DNA from: Gemmatimonadota bacterium
GTDB taxonomy: Bacteria > Gemmatimonadota > Gemmatimonadetes > Longimicrobiales > Gaopeijiaceae
Assembly (NCBI GenBank): GCA_021295835.1
Contig: JAGWBP010000009.1
Location: forward strand, 1 to 47,567
Length of the DNA stretch: 47,567 nt
Direction of reading: 5' to 3'
Positions 17,173-25,334 of this stretch are shown in pieces. The translations under genes were made by a program, and so were the position numbers. Each line of letters starts with the position of its first letter. The stretch's first letter is position 1. Under the pieces are notes generated by a model. It saw only the letters and a program-made list of their open reading frames with translations. It searched no databases and was not told where the DNA came from.

Positions 17173-20100
17173 TTGCACTACCCATCCCCCCCCGCAACTC
17201 GGCGCGAGCTAGAGGAGTCGGTGCTCGCCACCTGGAGGAGCGAAGAGACCTTCCGCCGGAGCCTCGCTGCCACGGCCGACGGCGAGCCGTTCGTCTTCTA
17301 CGAGGGCCCTCCCACCGCCAACGGACGTCCTGGGCTGCACCACATCATCAGCCGTGCGATCAAGGACCTGGTCTGCCGCTACCAGACGATGCGCGGCCGC
17401 CACGTTACGCGCATGGCAGGATGGGACACCCACGGACTGCCGGTCGAGATCGAGGCGCAGAAGCAGCTCGGCATCGAGGACAAGCGCGAGATCGAGGAGC
17501 GCGGCATCGCGTGGTTCAACGAGCGCTGCCGCGAGTCGGTCTTCGCCTACAAGGAGGAATGGGAGCGCTTCTCGGAGCGGATCGGCTACTGGCTCGACTA
17601 CTCGCGCCCCTACGTCACATTTCACACCGAGTACATCGAAACGGTCTGGTGGGTACTCAAGGAGCTCGCAGGGCGGGGTCTTCTCTACCGGGGCCGCAAG
17701 GTCGTCCCCTGGTGTCCAAAGGACCAGACGGTCCTCTCCTCGCACGAGCTCTCCCTCGGGTACCGGGACGTCGATGATCCTTCGCTCTGGATCACCCTCG
17801 AGCTCCTCGACGGGAGCGGACGCCGCCTGTTGGTGTGGACGACGACACCATGGACGCTGGTGGCGAATGTGGCGCTTGCGGTCAACCCACAGGTCGAGTA
17901 CGTCGAGGTCGAGCACGAGGGGAGGCGCATAGTGCTGGCGGCGAAGCGCGCCACCGAGCTCTTTGGCGAAGGTGTGCCTCGTCGGCCGGTCGGCGCGGAG
18001 GAGCTGATCGGCGCGAAGTACCGCCGCCCCTTCGAGCTGATCGAGAGCAGTGCGGTCCGGGGCCGCGCCTGGGAGGTCATCGCCGCCGACTTCGTCTCGG
18101 ACGAGGAGGGGTCGGGAATCGTCCACATGGCCCCCGCCTACGGTGCCGACGACTACCGGGTGGGCGAGGAGCTGGGCCTTGCAGTGATCGAGCCGCTGGG
18201 GCCGGACGGCACCTTTGCCCAGGGTCTGCCGCTCGTGGGGGGCGCCTCCTTCAAGGACGCCGACGAGCCGCTGACCCGGGACCTGAACGCACGTGGACTC
18301 GTATTCCGCTCGGCGCGTGCATCGCACTCCTACCCACACTGCTGGCGCTGCGACAACCCGCTCCTCTACCTCGCCCGCAGCAGTTGGTTCGCACGCACAT
18401 CTTCCCTGACCGAAGAGCTGCTCGATGGCAACGGGCGCATCTCCTGGCACCCCCCCGAGGTCGGAGCGGGGCGCTTCGGCGAGTGGCTGAAGGGGAATGT
18501 GGATTGGGCCCTCTCGCGCGACCGCTACTGGGGAACGCCCCTCCCCGTCTGGGTCTCCGACGACGATCCGGAGCGTGTCGAGTGGATCGGATCGATCGCC
18601 GAGCTGGCCGAGAGGGCGGGGGGGCTCCCCGACGGCTTCGATCCCCACCGACCGTTCATCGACGAGGTGACGTGGCGCTGCCCGGAGACCGGATCGACGA
18701 TGCGCCGCACCCCGGAGGTGCTCGATGTCTGGTTCGACTCGGGCGCGATGCCCTGGGCGCAGTGGCACTACCCCTTCGAGAATCGAAAGCTCTTCGAACG
18801 ACACTACCCGGCGGACTTCATCTGCGAGGCGGTCGACCAGACGCGCGGGTGGTTCTACTCGCTACACGCCATCGCCACGATGCTCGGCACCGCCCCGGCC
18901 TTCCGGAGCGTGATCGTCAACGACATGATCCTCGACGCCAAGGGCCGGAAGATGTCCAAGTCGCGCGGCAACGTCGTCGATCCCTGGGATGCGGTTGCCG
19001 AGCACGGTGCCGACGCGATCCGCTGGTACATGGTGACCGTCAGCAACCCGTGGCTCCCCACCCGCTTCGACCCCGAGGCCGTACGGGACTCCTCGGCCAA
19101 GTTCTTCGACACGCTACTCAACATATATAAGTTTTTTGCACTATACGCAAGCGTCGAGAGGTGGAGCTCGACGCGGAAGCGCGTAGCGCAGACGGCCCGA
19201 CCCTCGACGCTGGACCGGTGGCTCCTCTCGCGCCTGAGCGGACTTGTCGCGCAGGTTCGGAGCGACCTCGACAGCTACAATCCGACGAACGCCTACCGGG
19301 CGGTGCAGGCCTTCGTCGACGGCGAGCTCTCGAATTGGTACGTGCGTCGCTCCCGTCCCCGCTTCTGGGGCAACACCGGAGCCGAGGACGCCGAAGCCGC
19401 CTTTGCGACGCTGCACGAGGCGCTCCGGGTGGTCGCGCTCCTAATCGCGCCTGTGACGCCCTTCGTCTCGGAGTGGCTGCACCGCGCACTTTGCGGCGGA
19501 TCGCCCCATGGCGAGGCCTTCCCCTCGCCCGAGCTGGCACCGAGGGACACCTGCCTCGAGTCCCAGATGGTCGATGTGCGGGTGCTGAGCACGCTGGCCC
19601 GCGCGGCCCGCGAGGAGGTGCGGATCCGGGTACGGCAGCCGCTGGGACGAATCGTGGCGGTTGTGCCGGGCTCGACCCCCGACCCCGATACGCGTAACCT
19701 ACTTACCGACGAAATCAATGTCAAGCACATCGACTTCGCAACGTCATCGAGCGGGCTAGTCAATCTGGTGGCGCGACCCGTCTTCCGAGAGCTGGGGCAG
19801 CGCTTCGGAAGTCGCACTCCAGAGGCGGCCGAGCGGATACGGGAGCTCGATCGCTCCCAGCTCGAGGCGGTGCGCAGGGGGGAGCTGGTGACCATCGAGG
19901 TCGGGGGAGCGAGCGAGGAGGTGAGTGGCGCCGAGCTCCAGATCGTGGAGGAGGCGCGCGAAGGGTGGGTCGTCAGGTCCGAGGGGGGCTACGCGGTCGC
20001 TCTGGACCCGACGCTCGACGAGTCGCTCAGGCGCGAGGGTCTGGCCCGCGAGCTCGTCAACCGGATTCAGCGTCTCCGCAGGGACTCGGGGCTCGAGGTG

Positions 20101-20331
20101 ACCGACCGGGTTCGCCTCCTGGTGGCCGGGGGCGACGATGTGCAGGCGGCAGCCCGGGAGCACAGCGGGGCGATTCGACGCGAGACGCTGGCCGAGGCGG
20201 TGGAGGTATGCACCCTGGATGAACCGGAACGGTCCGTCTCCGCCCTCTCGACCGAGACCGAGATCGACGGAAAGACCGTCGTCCTCGAGATCTCCCAGTG
20301 CGCCGACCGCGTCTCCGGATCTGGGACTTGA
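17173..20331 (+). CDS. ileS: Isoleucyl-tRNA synthetase, type 2 (IleRS2) with swapped GxHH signature
   Basis: 1052 residues from TTG 17173. It charges tRNA-Ile and edits Val-tRNA-Ile. The order is normal: N-terminal FVFYEGPPTANGRPG, active-site signature, the connective peptide 1 editing domain (ACGTTPWTL-like WTTTPWTLVANVA), KMSKS (593-597), anticodon-binding domain and a long C-terminal extension typical of the eukaryote-like type 2 enzymes. The class I HIGH motif reads G54-L-H-H57, a swap of first and third positions relative to HxGH. An A/T-rich codon island (about 19118-19150) encodes NIYKFFALYA. The TGA overlaps the TTG of the next gene. Confidence 0.96.
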   Translation: MHYPSPPATRRELEESVLATWRSEETFRRSLAATADGEPFVFYEGPPTANGRPGLHHIISRAIKDLVCRYQTMRGRHVTRMAGWDTHGLPVEIEAQKQLGIEDKREIEERGIAWFNERCRESVFAYKEEWERFSERIGYWLDYSRPYVTFHTEYIETVWWVLKELAGRGLLYRGRKVVPWCPKDQTVLSSHELSLGYRDVDDPSLWITLELLDGSGRRLLVWTTTPWTLVANVALAVNPQVEYVEVEHEGRRIVLAAKRATELFGEGVPRRPVGAEELIGAKYRRPFELIESSAVRGRAWEVIAADFVSDEEGSGIVHMAPAYGADDYRVGEELGLAVIEPLGPDGTFAQGLPLVGGASFKDADEPLTRDLNARGLVFRSARASHSYPHCWRCDNPLLYLARSSWFARTSSLTEELLDGNGRISWHPPEVGAGRFGEWLKGNVDWALSRDRYWGTPLPVWVSDDDPERVEWIGSIAELAERAGGLPDGFDPHRPFIDEVTWRCPETGSTMRRTPEVLDVWFDSGAMPWAQWHYPFENRKLFERHYPADFICEAVDQTRGWFYSLHAIATMLGTAPAFRSVIVNDMILDAKGRKMSKSRGNVVDPWDAVAEHGADAIRWYMVTVSNPWLPTRFDPEAVRDSSAKFFDTLLNIYKFFALYASVERWSSTRKRVAQTARPSTLDRWLLSRLSGLVAQVRSDLDSYNPTNAYRAVQAFVDGELSNWYVRRSRPRFWGNTGAEDAEAAFATLHEALRVVALLIAPVTPFVSEWLHRALCGGSPHGEAFPSPELAPRDTCLESQMVDVRVLSTLARAAREEVRIRVRQPLGRIVAVVPGSTPDPDTRNLLTDEINVKHIDFATSSSGLVNLVARPVFRELGQRFGSRTPEAAERIRELDRSQLEAVRRGELVTIEVGGASEEVSGAELQIVEEAREGWVVRSEGGYAVALDPTLDESLRREGLARELVNRIQRLRRDSGLEVTDRVRLLVAGGDDVQAAAREHSGAIRRETLAEAVEVCTLDEPERSVSALSTETEIDGKTVVLEISQCADRVSGSGT

Positions 20332-21296
20332 CCGAGCGAGAGGACACTACGCGCCGCTGTTGGACGATCCCCGCCGACGCGCACGGCCGCCTCGACAGCT
20401 ACGTGGCCGCCGAGCTGGGACTATCTCGCAGCCGGGTGGCGGCGCTGATGGCCGAGGGCCGGGTGACGCTGGATGGCCGCACGGCTCGCAAGTCGGAGTC
20501 CGCTACCCCCGGGTCGAAGGTCGATGTCCTCGTTCCGCCCCCGGCCCCCTCCCATGCTGAACCCGAGGAGATTCCGCTCGACATCGTCTACGAGGATCGC
20601 GATCTGGTCGTGGTGAACAAGGAGGCGGGGCTGGTCGTCCACACCGCTCCTGGGCATCCTCGCGGCACGCTCGTCAATGCACTTCTGCATCATGTGGGCG
20701 ACCTCTCCGGCATCGGGGGCGCACTTCGCCCCGGCATCGTCCACCGCCTTGACCGCGACACTTCGGGGCTGATCGTGGCTGCCAAGAGCGACCGGGCCCA
20801 CTTGCACCTCTCGACGGCGCTGAGGGAGCGCCTCGTGAGGCGGAGCTACCTGGCCGTCCTCTGGGGTTCGGTCGGGGAGGCGGTGACGGTGGACCGGCCG
20901 ATCGGACGCCACCCCCGCCACCGGACCCGCATGGCGGTAACGGAGGGGGGAAGGCCCGCCCGCACTCACCTGCACCCCCGCGAGGAGTGGGTCGCGGCTA
21001 CTCTCTGCCGCGCCGAGCTCGAAACGGGGCGCACGCACCAGATTAGGGTGCATGCCGCCGCGATCGGCTCGCCGGTTGTGGGGGACTTCCTCTACGGATC
21101 TGGCCGGGAGCGCGGTTTTGGGGGTGCCTCCCGCAGGTGGGCGGCCGAGCTGGCGCGGATCGCCGTCAGGCAGATGCTGCACGCCGAGCGGCTCGAATTC
21201 CGGCATCCGACGACCGGCGAGGAGATGACGTTTGCCGCCAGGCCTCCCGCGGAGATGGAGGCGGTGATCAGCTGGGCGCGGGCCACGTCGCTGTAA
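20328..21296 (+). CDS. rluD: RluA/RluD-family 23S rRNA pseudouridine synthase
   Basis: 322 residues if started at TTG 20328, which overlaps the ileS TGA (TTGA); a GTG at 20298 would add ten residues. An N-terminal S4 RNA-binding domain (GRLDSYVAAELGLSRSRVAALMAEGRVTLDG) precedes the catalytic domain. The latter has IVYEDRDLVVVNKEAGLVVH, the catalytic HRLDRDTSGLIV (Asp 142), ELETGRTHQIRVHAAAIGSPVVGD and a C-terminal HAERLEFRHPTTGE. It isomerises uridines in rRNA; RluD-type specificity is inferred from domain layout. In many bacteria lspA lies between ileS and rluD; here the two genes overlap directly. Confidence 0.9.
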   Translation: MTEREDTTRRCWTIPADAHGRLDSYVAAELGLSRSRVAALMAEGRVTLDGRTARKSESATPGSKVDVLVPPPAPSHAEPEEIPLDIVYEDRDLVVVNKEAGLVVHTAPGHPRGTLVNALLHHVGDLSGIGGALRPGIVHRLDRDTSGLIVAAKSDRAHLHLSTALRERLVRRSYLAVLWGSVGEAVTVDRPIGRHPRHRTRMAVTEGGRPARTHLHPREEWVAATLCRAELETGRTHQIRVHAAAIGSPVVGDFLYGSGRERGFGGASRRWAAELARIAVRQMLHAERLEFRHPTTGEEMTFAARPPAEMEAVISWARATSL

Positions 21297-21361
21297 TGCA
21301 GTCCTCCCACACGCTCCCGCCACTCGGCTTTATCTTCCACCCCATGGAGAGGTCTAGCATT

Positions 21362-21472
21362 CCGTGGACAGGCTCGCGAGAGCGGCGAAGCGCTCCGCTG
21401 GCAAGGCGCGACGAAGCGGTCCAGCGGGGATGCAGCGCCAGTCGAATGCCGTGGAAGGCTTGTCTGCGGGGA
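21362..21472 (+). repeat. Dispersed palindromic element, copy A (full-length)
   Basis: About 110 bases. The left end CCGTGGACAGGCT is an imperfect inverted match of the right end (AAGGCTTGTCTGCGGGG). Inside are two small hairpins: GCTC-GCGA-GAGC, and GAGCG/CGCTC around GCGAAG. Shared blocks with copy B are GAGCGGCGAAGCGCTCCGCT followed by GGCAAGG, and GGTCCAGCGGGGATGCAGCG followed by CCA-TCGAAT. It fills the gap after rluD and runs into the next gene, supplying its likely ATG (21446) and first codons. Confidence 0.7.
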
Positions 21473-22165
21473 GCAAGGAGCTCTGCGGCCAGCGTGGCGA
21501 GCGCGACCTTGGTGGCGCTCGTTCTGGCGTTCCTGTGGAGCGGCGGTCTGGCGGCCCAGGAGACCGAAGCCGACACCACTCGGGACGCGGTCCCCGACAC
21601 CGCAGCGGCGGACTCGGCGGCTGCGGATACTTCAGCTCTGGAGCTGATCCCGTCCAACGCGGCAGCCCCCGACTCGACGGCGGGGTCTGTATCCGCTGCC
21701 GGCCGGTCGCTCCCCAGCCCGGCGGGTGCATTCCTGCGCGGGGCGACCATCCCCGGATGGGGCCACGCCGCGTCGGGCTCACTGACGCGCGGTGCCTTCT
21801 ACTTCGGGTTCGAGGCCGCAGCCGGGTGGATGCTCCTGAAGACGATGCGGCGCCTGGGTTCGGCCCGTCAGCAGCTCTCGCTCTGGGAGGAGCGAGTCAC
21901 CGAGCGGCTCGCCCGCAGTGGGGTCACCGAGCCGGACGAGATCGATGCCGAGCTCGGGCGCGACGAGGAGGTGCTTCGGCTGCGGAGTATCGTGGACGCC
22001 CGGGAGGATCAGCGTGAGGACTGGTTCGCGGTCGCGCTCTTCACCCTCCTCATGTCCGGAGTCGACGCCTTCGTATCGGCCCACCTGCAGAACTTCCCCG
22101 ACCCGCTGACCGTCGAGAGCGGCGACGGCTCGGTGGAGGTGGCCATCAGATTGCCGACGCGGTGA
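21446..22165 (+). CDS. DUF5683 domain protein
   Basis: 239 residues from ATG 21446, which is the start that places a signal peptide (about 1-38, hydrophobic ATLVALVLAFLWSGGLA, cleaved near AQ) at the N-terminus. The frame is open upstream to 21137 only as a shadow of rluD. A Thr/Ala/Asp-rich spacer leads to a DUF5683-like domain beginning LRGATIPGWGHAASGSLTRGAFYFGFEAAAGW, the characteristic P-G-x-G-x-xxG-xxxRG motif. One or two further hydrophobic helices and a C-terminal AVALFTLLMSGVDAFVSAHL follow. It is probably an envelope protein; no function is established. The start codon lies inside repeat copy A. It converges with lpxH, with 6 bases between the stops. Confidence 0.75.
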   Translation: MPWKACLRGARSSAASVASATLVALVLAFLWSGGLAAQETEADTTRDAVPDTAAADSAAADTSALELIPSNAAAPDSTAGSVSAAGRSLPSPAGAFLRGATIPGWGHAASGSLTRGAFYFGFEAAAGWMLLKTMRRLGSARQQLSLWEERVTERLARSGVTEPDEIDAELGRDEEVLRLRSIVDAREDQREDWFAVALFTLLMSGVDAFVSAHLQNFPDPLTVESGDGSVEVAIRLPTR

Positions 22166-22171
22166 TGCCGC

Positions 22172-22912
22172 TCACCCCGTCCATTCGTGCAGGACCGGCG
22201 GGCCGGAGTCGCCCAAGGTGACGTACGAGCGATGGAAGACCCAGTCGCCGGAGTTTACGTAGTGCCTCCCCGGTGCCACCTCGGCCACGGTGGGCTCGTG
22301 CGCGTGCCCCAGGGCCACGATGTCGAGCGTGGGGTCGCCGACTAGCTGCTCCCTGGCCCATTCGGCGAGGTGCGCGGAGCGGTCGCGCCTCGCGGGCGGG
22401 TGGCCGGAGGCGAGCTGTCGCCTGGTCCCTGAGATGCGCCTTGCAATGGCGTCGCCCACATCGGGGTGCAGCCAGCGGAAGAGGGTGCGGGCGACACCCG
22501 AACGCAGGGTGCTCCGCACTGCCCGGTACCGCAGGTCGCCGCCTCCCAGACCGTCGCCGTGCGCCACCAGTATCGACCTGCCGCACGCCTCGATGCGAAC
22601 GGTGCCCCGGTGGAAGTCCACGCCGATCCTGCCCCGTAGGAAGTCGTCCCCCCACCAGTCGTGATTCCCGCCCACGAAGAGCACCGGCGTGCCCGACTCG
22701 ACGATCTCGGCCAGGAGGGCAAGAGTTCGCAGGTGTCTGGCCGGTACAACGCTCCGGTACTCGAACCAGAAGTCGAAGAGGTCGCCGTTGACGACCAGGC
22801 GGCCTGCCCGCTCGCCGGTGTGGCGGAGCCAGCGGTGGAAGGCCGCCTCGGTGCTCTCGGGCACGGCGCCCAGGTGCACGTCGGAGACGATGTAGAGTGG
22901 ACCGTCGGACAT
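22172..22912 (-). CDS. lpxH: UDP-2,3-diacylglucosamine diphosphatase LpxH
   Basis: 246 residues. A calcineurin-like metallophosphatase that hydrolyses UDP-2,3-diacylglucosamine to lipid X in lipid A synthesis at the inner-membrane surface. Metal ligands are visible in order: IVSDVHLG (Asp 11, His 13), VNGDLFDFW (Asp 44), GGNHDWW (Asn 83-His 84), AHGDGLGGGD and GHAHEP. The insertion between the last two (RTLFRWLHPDVGDAIARRISG) is the lid that recognises the acyl chains in this family. The chosen ATG is 22912; the frame is open to 23695 but only as a shadow of plus-strand genes. It diverges from a lipoprotein gene across just 18 bases. Confidence 0.9.
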   Translation of the reverse strand: MSDGPLYIVSDVHLGAVPESTEAAFHRWLRHTGERAGRLVVNGDLFDFWFEYRSVVPARHLRTLALLAEIVESGTPVLFVGGNHDWWGDDFLRGRIGVDFHRGTVRIEACGRSILVAHGDGLGGGDLRYRAVRSTLRSGVARTLFRWLHPDVGDAIARRISGTRRQLASGHPPARRDRSAHLAEWAREQLVGDPTLDIVALGHAHEPTVAEVAPGRHYVNSGDWVFHRSYVTLGDSGPPVLHEWTG

Positions 22913-22930
22913 GACCGCGAAGGTAGCAGG

Positions 22931-23626
22931 GTGCGGGCCTCCGGGTGGAGGGGCTCGCTGGCGGTGGCGGCCGCGGCTATCGCCGGATGCGGGGGTGCGC
23001 GGGCAGAGCTCTCGCCGCTCCTCGCCTCGGAGCTTACGGCCAAGGTGGCCTGGGCGGAGGAGGAGGCCCGGATCAGGGAACCGACGAAGCTGACCTTCTC
23101 GTGGCGGGCTCGCGAACCCGGGGTGCGCGGCTCGGGTTTGGGGGTCGCTCGCCTGGGTCCTCCCGACCGGGCGCGGCTGGACCTCTTCCTGGAGAACGGC
23201 GAGAGCGCGGCGATCGCGGCGCTGGAGGGCGGCCATCTGCGCACTCCCCCCAATGCCGACCCGCAGGCTGCCATTCCCCGGTCGGCGCTCCTCTGGGCGG
23301 CGCTCGGCGTCTACCGGCCAGGCGAGGGTGCCGAGGTGGTGGGGGGCGGTGTGGCCGACGACCTGCTCGAAGTGCTGGTTCGCCTCCCAGACGGCGACTC
23401 GGTCCGCTACCGGATGCGCGGCGAAGAGCTGAACGGGGCCGCGCTGATGAGGGAGGGGGAGGTGGTCGAGAGCGTCGAGCTGATGTGGGCCGAGGCGTTC
23501 TCGGGCTACCCCTCGGCTGCCACCTACCGTAATCTTTACGACTACCGTGAGCTGGAACTGAGCCTGGAGTCCGTAGATCATGTCGAGGCGTTTCCGCCGC
23601 ATATCTGGCACCCCGAACGCTGGTAG
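22931..23626 (+). CDS. Putative lipoprotein of unknown function upstream of lptE
   Basis: 231 residues from GTG 22931. The signal sequence SLAVAAAAIAGC has a lipobox with Cys at residue about 21. The rest has no motif I recognise: a helical charged stretch (KVAWAEEEARIREPTKLTFSWRAREP) is followed by beta-rich sequence (ARLDLFLENGESAAIAALEGG) and ends in AFPPHIWHPERW. Its overall look (lipoprotein with amphipathic strands such as VRLPDGDSVRYRM) is reminiscent of LolA/LolB-type fatty-acid-binding barrels, but this is only an impression. It overlaps lptE by 47 bases, which suggests joint expression and a role in envelope assembly. Confidence 0.7.
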   Translation: MRASGWRGSLAVAAAAIAGCGGARAELSPLLASELTAKVAWAEEEARIREPTKLTFSWRAREPGVRGSGLGVARLGPPDRARLDLFLENGESAAIAALEGGHLRTPPNADPQAAIPRSALLWAALGVYRPGEGAEVVGGGVADDLLEVLVRLPDGDSVRYRMRGEELNGAALMREGEVVESVELMWAEAFSGYPSAATYRNLYDYRELELSLESVDHVEAFPPHIWHPERW

Positions 23627-24146
23627 CGTCGCCGCACTGCGCCGAGCGGCACCGGTCGTCGCTCTCGTGGCCTGGGTGGCCGCCGGGGCGTGCAACTACT
23701 CCTTCAGCGCGGGCGCGGGGATGCCGTCGCACGTCCGCACCGTCGCAATCCTGCCCTTCGAGAACGAGACCGGCCGCTTCGAGGTGACGCAGGAGATCTA
23801 CGACGCCCTCCTCCAGGAGCTGCCCCGCGCCCTCGGCCTCAGCCTGGCGGGCGAGGCGGCGGCGGATGCGATCGTCAGCGGAACGATCCTTAGCTACAAC
23901 CTGAACGCGCCCCTCTACCGGCGGGGCCAGGAGGCCGAGTCGGTAGAGGTGCTGCAGCGCGAGGTGCGGCTCTCGGTCGAGGTGCAGATTCTCGACCGCG
24001 CCGAGTACACGATCCTCTGGGACAACTCGCGCCTGCAGGTGGAGGGTCAGTACCTCGACGCCAGCGAGACCGAGGAGGACGGGCGCGCCGAGGCGATCGA
24101 GCTGCTCGTTCAGGAGATCGTGGATGGAGCGCAGTCCAATTGGTAG
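23580..24146 (+). CDS. lptE: LPS-assembly lipoprotein LptE-like
   Basis: 188 residues from ATG 23580. A signal peptide ends in the lipobox VAAGAC (Cys about 38), followed directly by NYSFSAG, the typical Y-S-F/L-S/R-G start of LptE in Bacteroidota and Gemmatimonadota. Then come TVAILPFENETGRFEVTQEIYDAL, an AAADAIVSGTILSYN strand, and LSVEVQILDRAEYTILWDNSRL. LptE plugs the LptD outer-membrane barrel that inserts lipopolysaccharide. It overlaps the lipoprotein gene before it by 47 bases and the mrpE gene after it by 23 bases. LptD is not in the window. Confidence 0.82.
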   Translation: MSRRFRRISGTPNAGSVAALRRAAPVVALVAWVAAGACNYSFSAGAGMPSHVRTVAILPFENETGRFEVTQEIYDALLQELPRALGLSLAGEAAADAIVSGTILSYNLNAPLYRRGQEAESVEVLQREVRLSVEVQILDRAEYTILWDNSRLQVEGQYLDASETEEDGRAEAIELLVQEIVDGAQSNW

Positions 24147-24684
24147 AATGTCCGCCCTTGGCACTCTTCGGGGACACGGACGCGCGAGGGAGCGGCTACC
24201 GAACTTGACTCGCATCCCATGGCTTTGGGGCTTGCTCTTCGCCCTCTGGCTACTCCTCTCGAACCACTTCGAGCCCCTGTTCATCCTCTTCGGGGTGGCT
24301 ACATGCAGCGTGGCCGTCCATGTCAGCGCGCGCATGGGCATCGTTGACGCGGAGTCCGTGCCGGTCCATCTCGCTGGGCGGGCCGTGCGCTACCTCCCCT
24401 GGCTAGCCTGGGAGGTCTTCCGGGCCAACTTCGCTCTGGCGAGGATCATCCTCTCGCCGCGGATTCGCGTCGATCCCCGCATCGTGCGCTTCCGCGCGTC
24501 GCAGCGCACCGACCTGGGGCGCTTCGTCCACGCTAACTCGATCACGCTGACTCCCGGCACCGTCACGACCGGTGTCGCAGGCGACGATTTCGAGGTGCAC
24601 GCCATAGTGCACGGCGACGCGGACGGCACCGAGGACAGCCCTATGAACCAGCGCGTGTCGCGGCTGGAGGGGAACGCGGCGTAG
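24124..24684 (+). CDS. mrpE: Mrp-type Na+/H+ antiporter subunit E
   Basis: 186 residues from ATG 24124 (a second ATG at 24148 is possible). Two hydrophobic segments near residues 33-69 (WLWGLLFALWLLLSN, LFILFGVATCSVAVHV) and one at about 88-106 precede the cytoplasmic domain. That domain has the family signature ANSITLTPGTVTTGV and EVHAIVHG. MrpE is an accessory subunit needed for assembly of the antiporter complex. It opens the plus-strand mrp operon 24124-31822 and abuts mrpF, its stop lying directly against the next GTG. Confidence 0.93.
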   Translation: MERSPIGRMSALGTLRGHGRARERLPNLTRIPWLWGLLFALWLLLSNHFEPLFILFGVATCSVAVHVSARMGIVDAESVPVHLAGRAVRYLPWLAWEVFRANFALARIILSPRIRVDPRIVRFRASQRTDLGRFVHANSITLTPGTVTTGVAGDDFEVHAIVHGDADGTEDSPMNQRVSRLEGNAA

Positions 24685-24978
24685 GTGTTCGCGGTCGCGG
24701 CGGCGGCGCTGCTCGTTGCGATGACGCTGGCCATGTGCCGAGCACTCCTCGGACCCACGGCGTACGACCGCGTGCTTGCTCTGAACAACGTCGGGACCAA
24801 GACGGTCGTGCTGATCGCGGTACTGGGCTTCCTGAACGGCCGCCCGGATTTTCTGGATCTGGCACTCGCCTACGCGCTCATCAACTTCATCGGCACGATA
24901 GCGGTGCTCAAGTACATCGAGTACGGCGACCTAGGTATCGCGCTGCGGCGCCGGCGGGGCGGTGGGGAGGGCGGATGA
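24685..24978 (+). CDS. mrpF: Mrp antiporter subunit F
   Basis: 97 residues from GTG 24685, with no gap from mrpE. Three hydrophobic helices are visible (AVAAAALLVAMTLAMC, TVVLIAVLGFLNG, YALINFIGTIAVLKY), with the conserved GPTAYDRVLALNNVGTKTV loop of MrpF/MnhF between the first two and RPDFLDLALAYALINF in the third. The C-terminus is a basic, Gly-rich tail. The ATG of mrpG overlaps its TGA. Small scaffold subunit of the Mrp complex. Confidence 0.93.
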   Translation: MFAVAAAALLVAMTLAMCRALLGPTAYDRVLALNNVGTKTVVLIAVLGFLNGRPDFLDLALAYALINFIGTIAVLKYIEYGDLGIALRRRRGGGEGG

Positions 24979-25334
24979 TGGACCAGGTCGCGTCGGTCTC
25001 GGCGTGGGCGCTGCTCGTTGCGGGGTCCTTCTTCCTAGTGACCGGCGCTCTCGGAATGGTACGCCTGCCCGATGTCTTCACCCGCATGCACGCTGCGGGC
25101 ATGACCGACACGATGGGAGCTGGCCTTGTCCTGGCGGGGCTGTGCGTCCACAGCGGCTTCACCCCGGCGACCGTCAGGCTGGTGCTCATCCTGGCGTTCC
25201 TCTGGTTCACCTGCCCCGTAGCCACCCACGCGCTCGCCAGGGCCGCACTGGCGGGCGGGGTCGAGCCATACTCGCTCCCGGATGCCGAGGGCGGTTCGGA
25301 GTCGGGCCCCGAGGGAGGAGATCGCGGCCGGTGA
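24975..25334 (+). CDS. mrpG: Mrp antiporter subunit G
   Basis: 119 residues from ATG 24975 (MMDQ), overlapping the mrpF stop (ATGA). Three helices: AWALLVAGSFFLVTGALGMV, AGLVLAGLCVHSG and LILAFLWFTCPVATHALA. The MrpG signature GMVRLPDVFTRMHAAGMTDTMGAG is complete, as is TCPVATHALARAAL. The hydrophilic C-terminus (about 95-119) overlaps the GTG of the next gene. It acts as part of the membrane core shared with MbhC of membrane-bound hydrogenases. Confidence 0.94.
   Translation: MMDQVASVSAWALLVAGSFFLVTGALGMVRLPDVFTRMHAAGMTDTMGAGLVLAGLCVHSGFTPATVRLVLILAFLWFTCPVATHALARAALAGGVEPYSLPDAEGGSESGPEGGDRGR

Noticed and set aside
17209..18804. 531-codon minus-strand frame opposite ileS
   Set aside because: Antisense to the conserved synthetase; no recognisable domain or ribosome site.
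24735..25334. Long frame suggesting a 199-residue MrpG
   Set aside because: The first 80 codons are an out-of-frame shadow of mrpF; MrpG homology starts at 24975.
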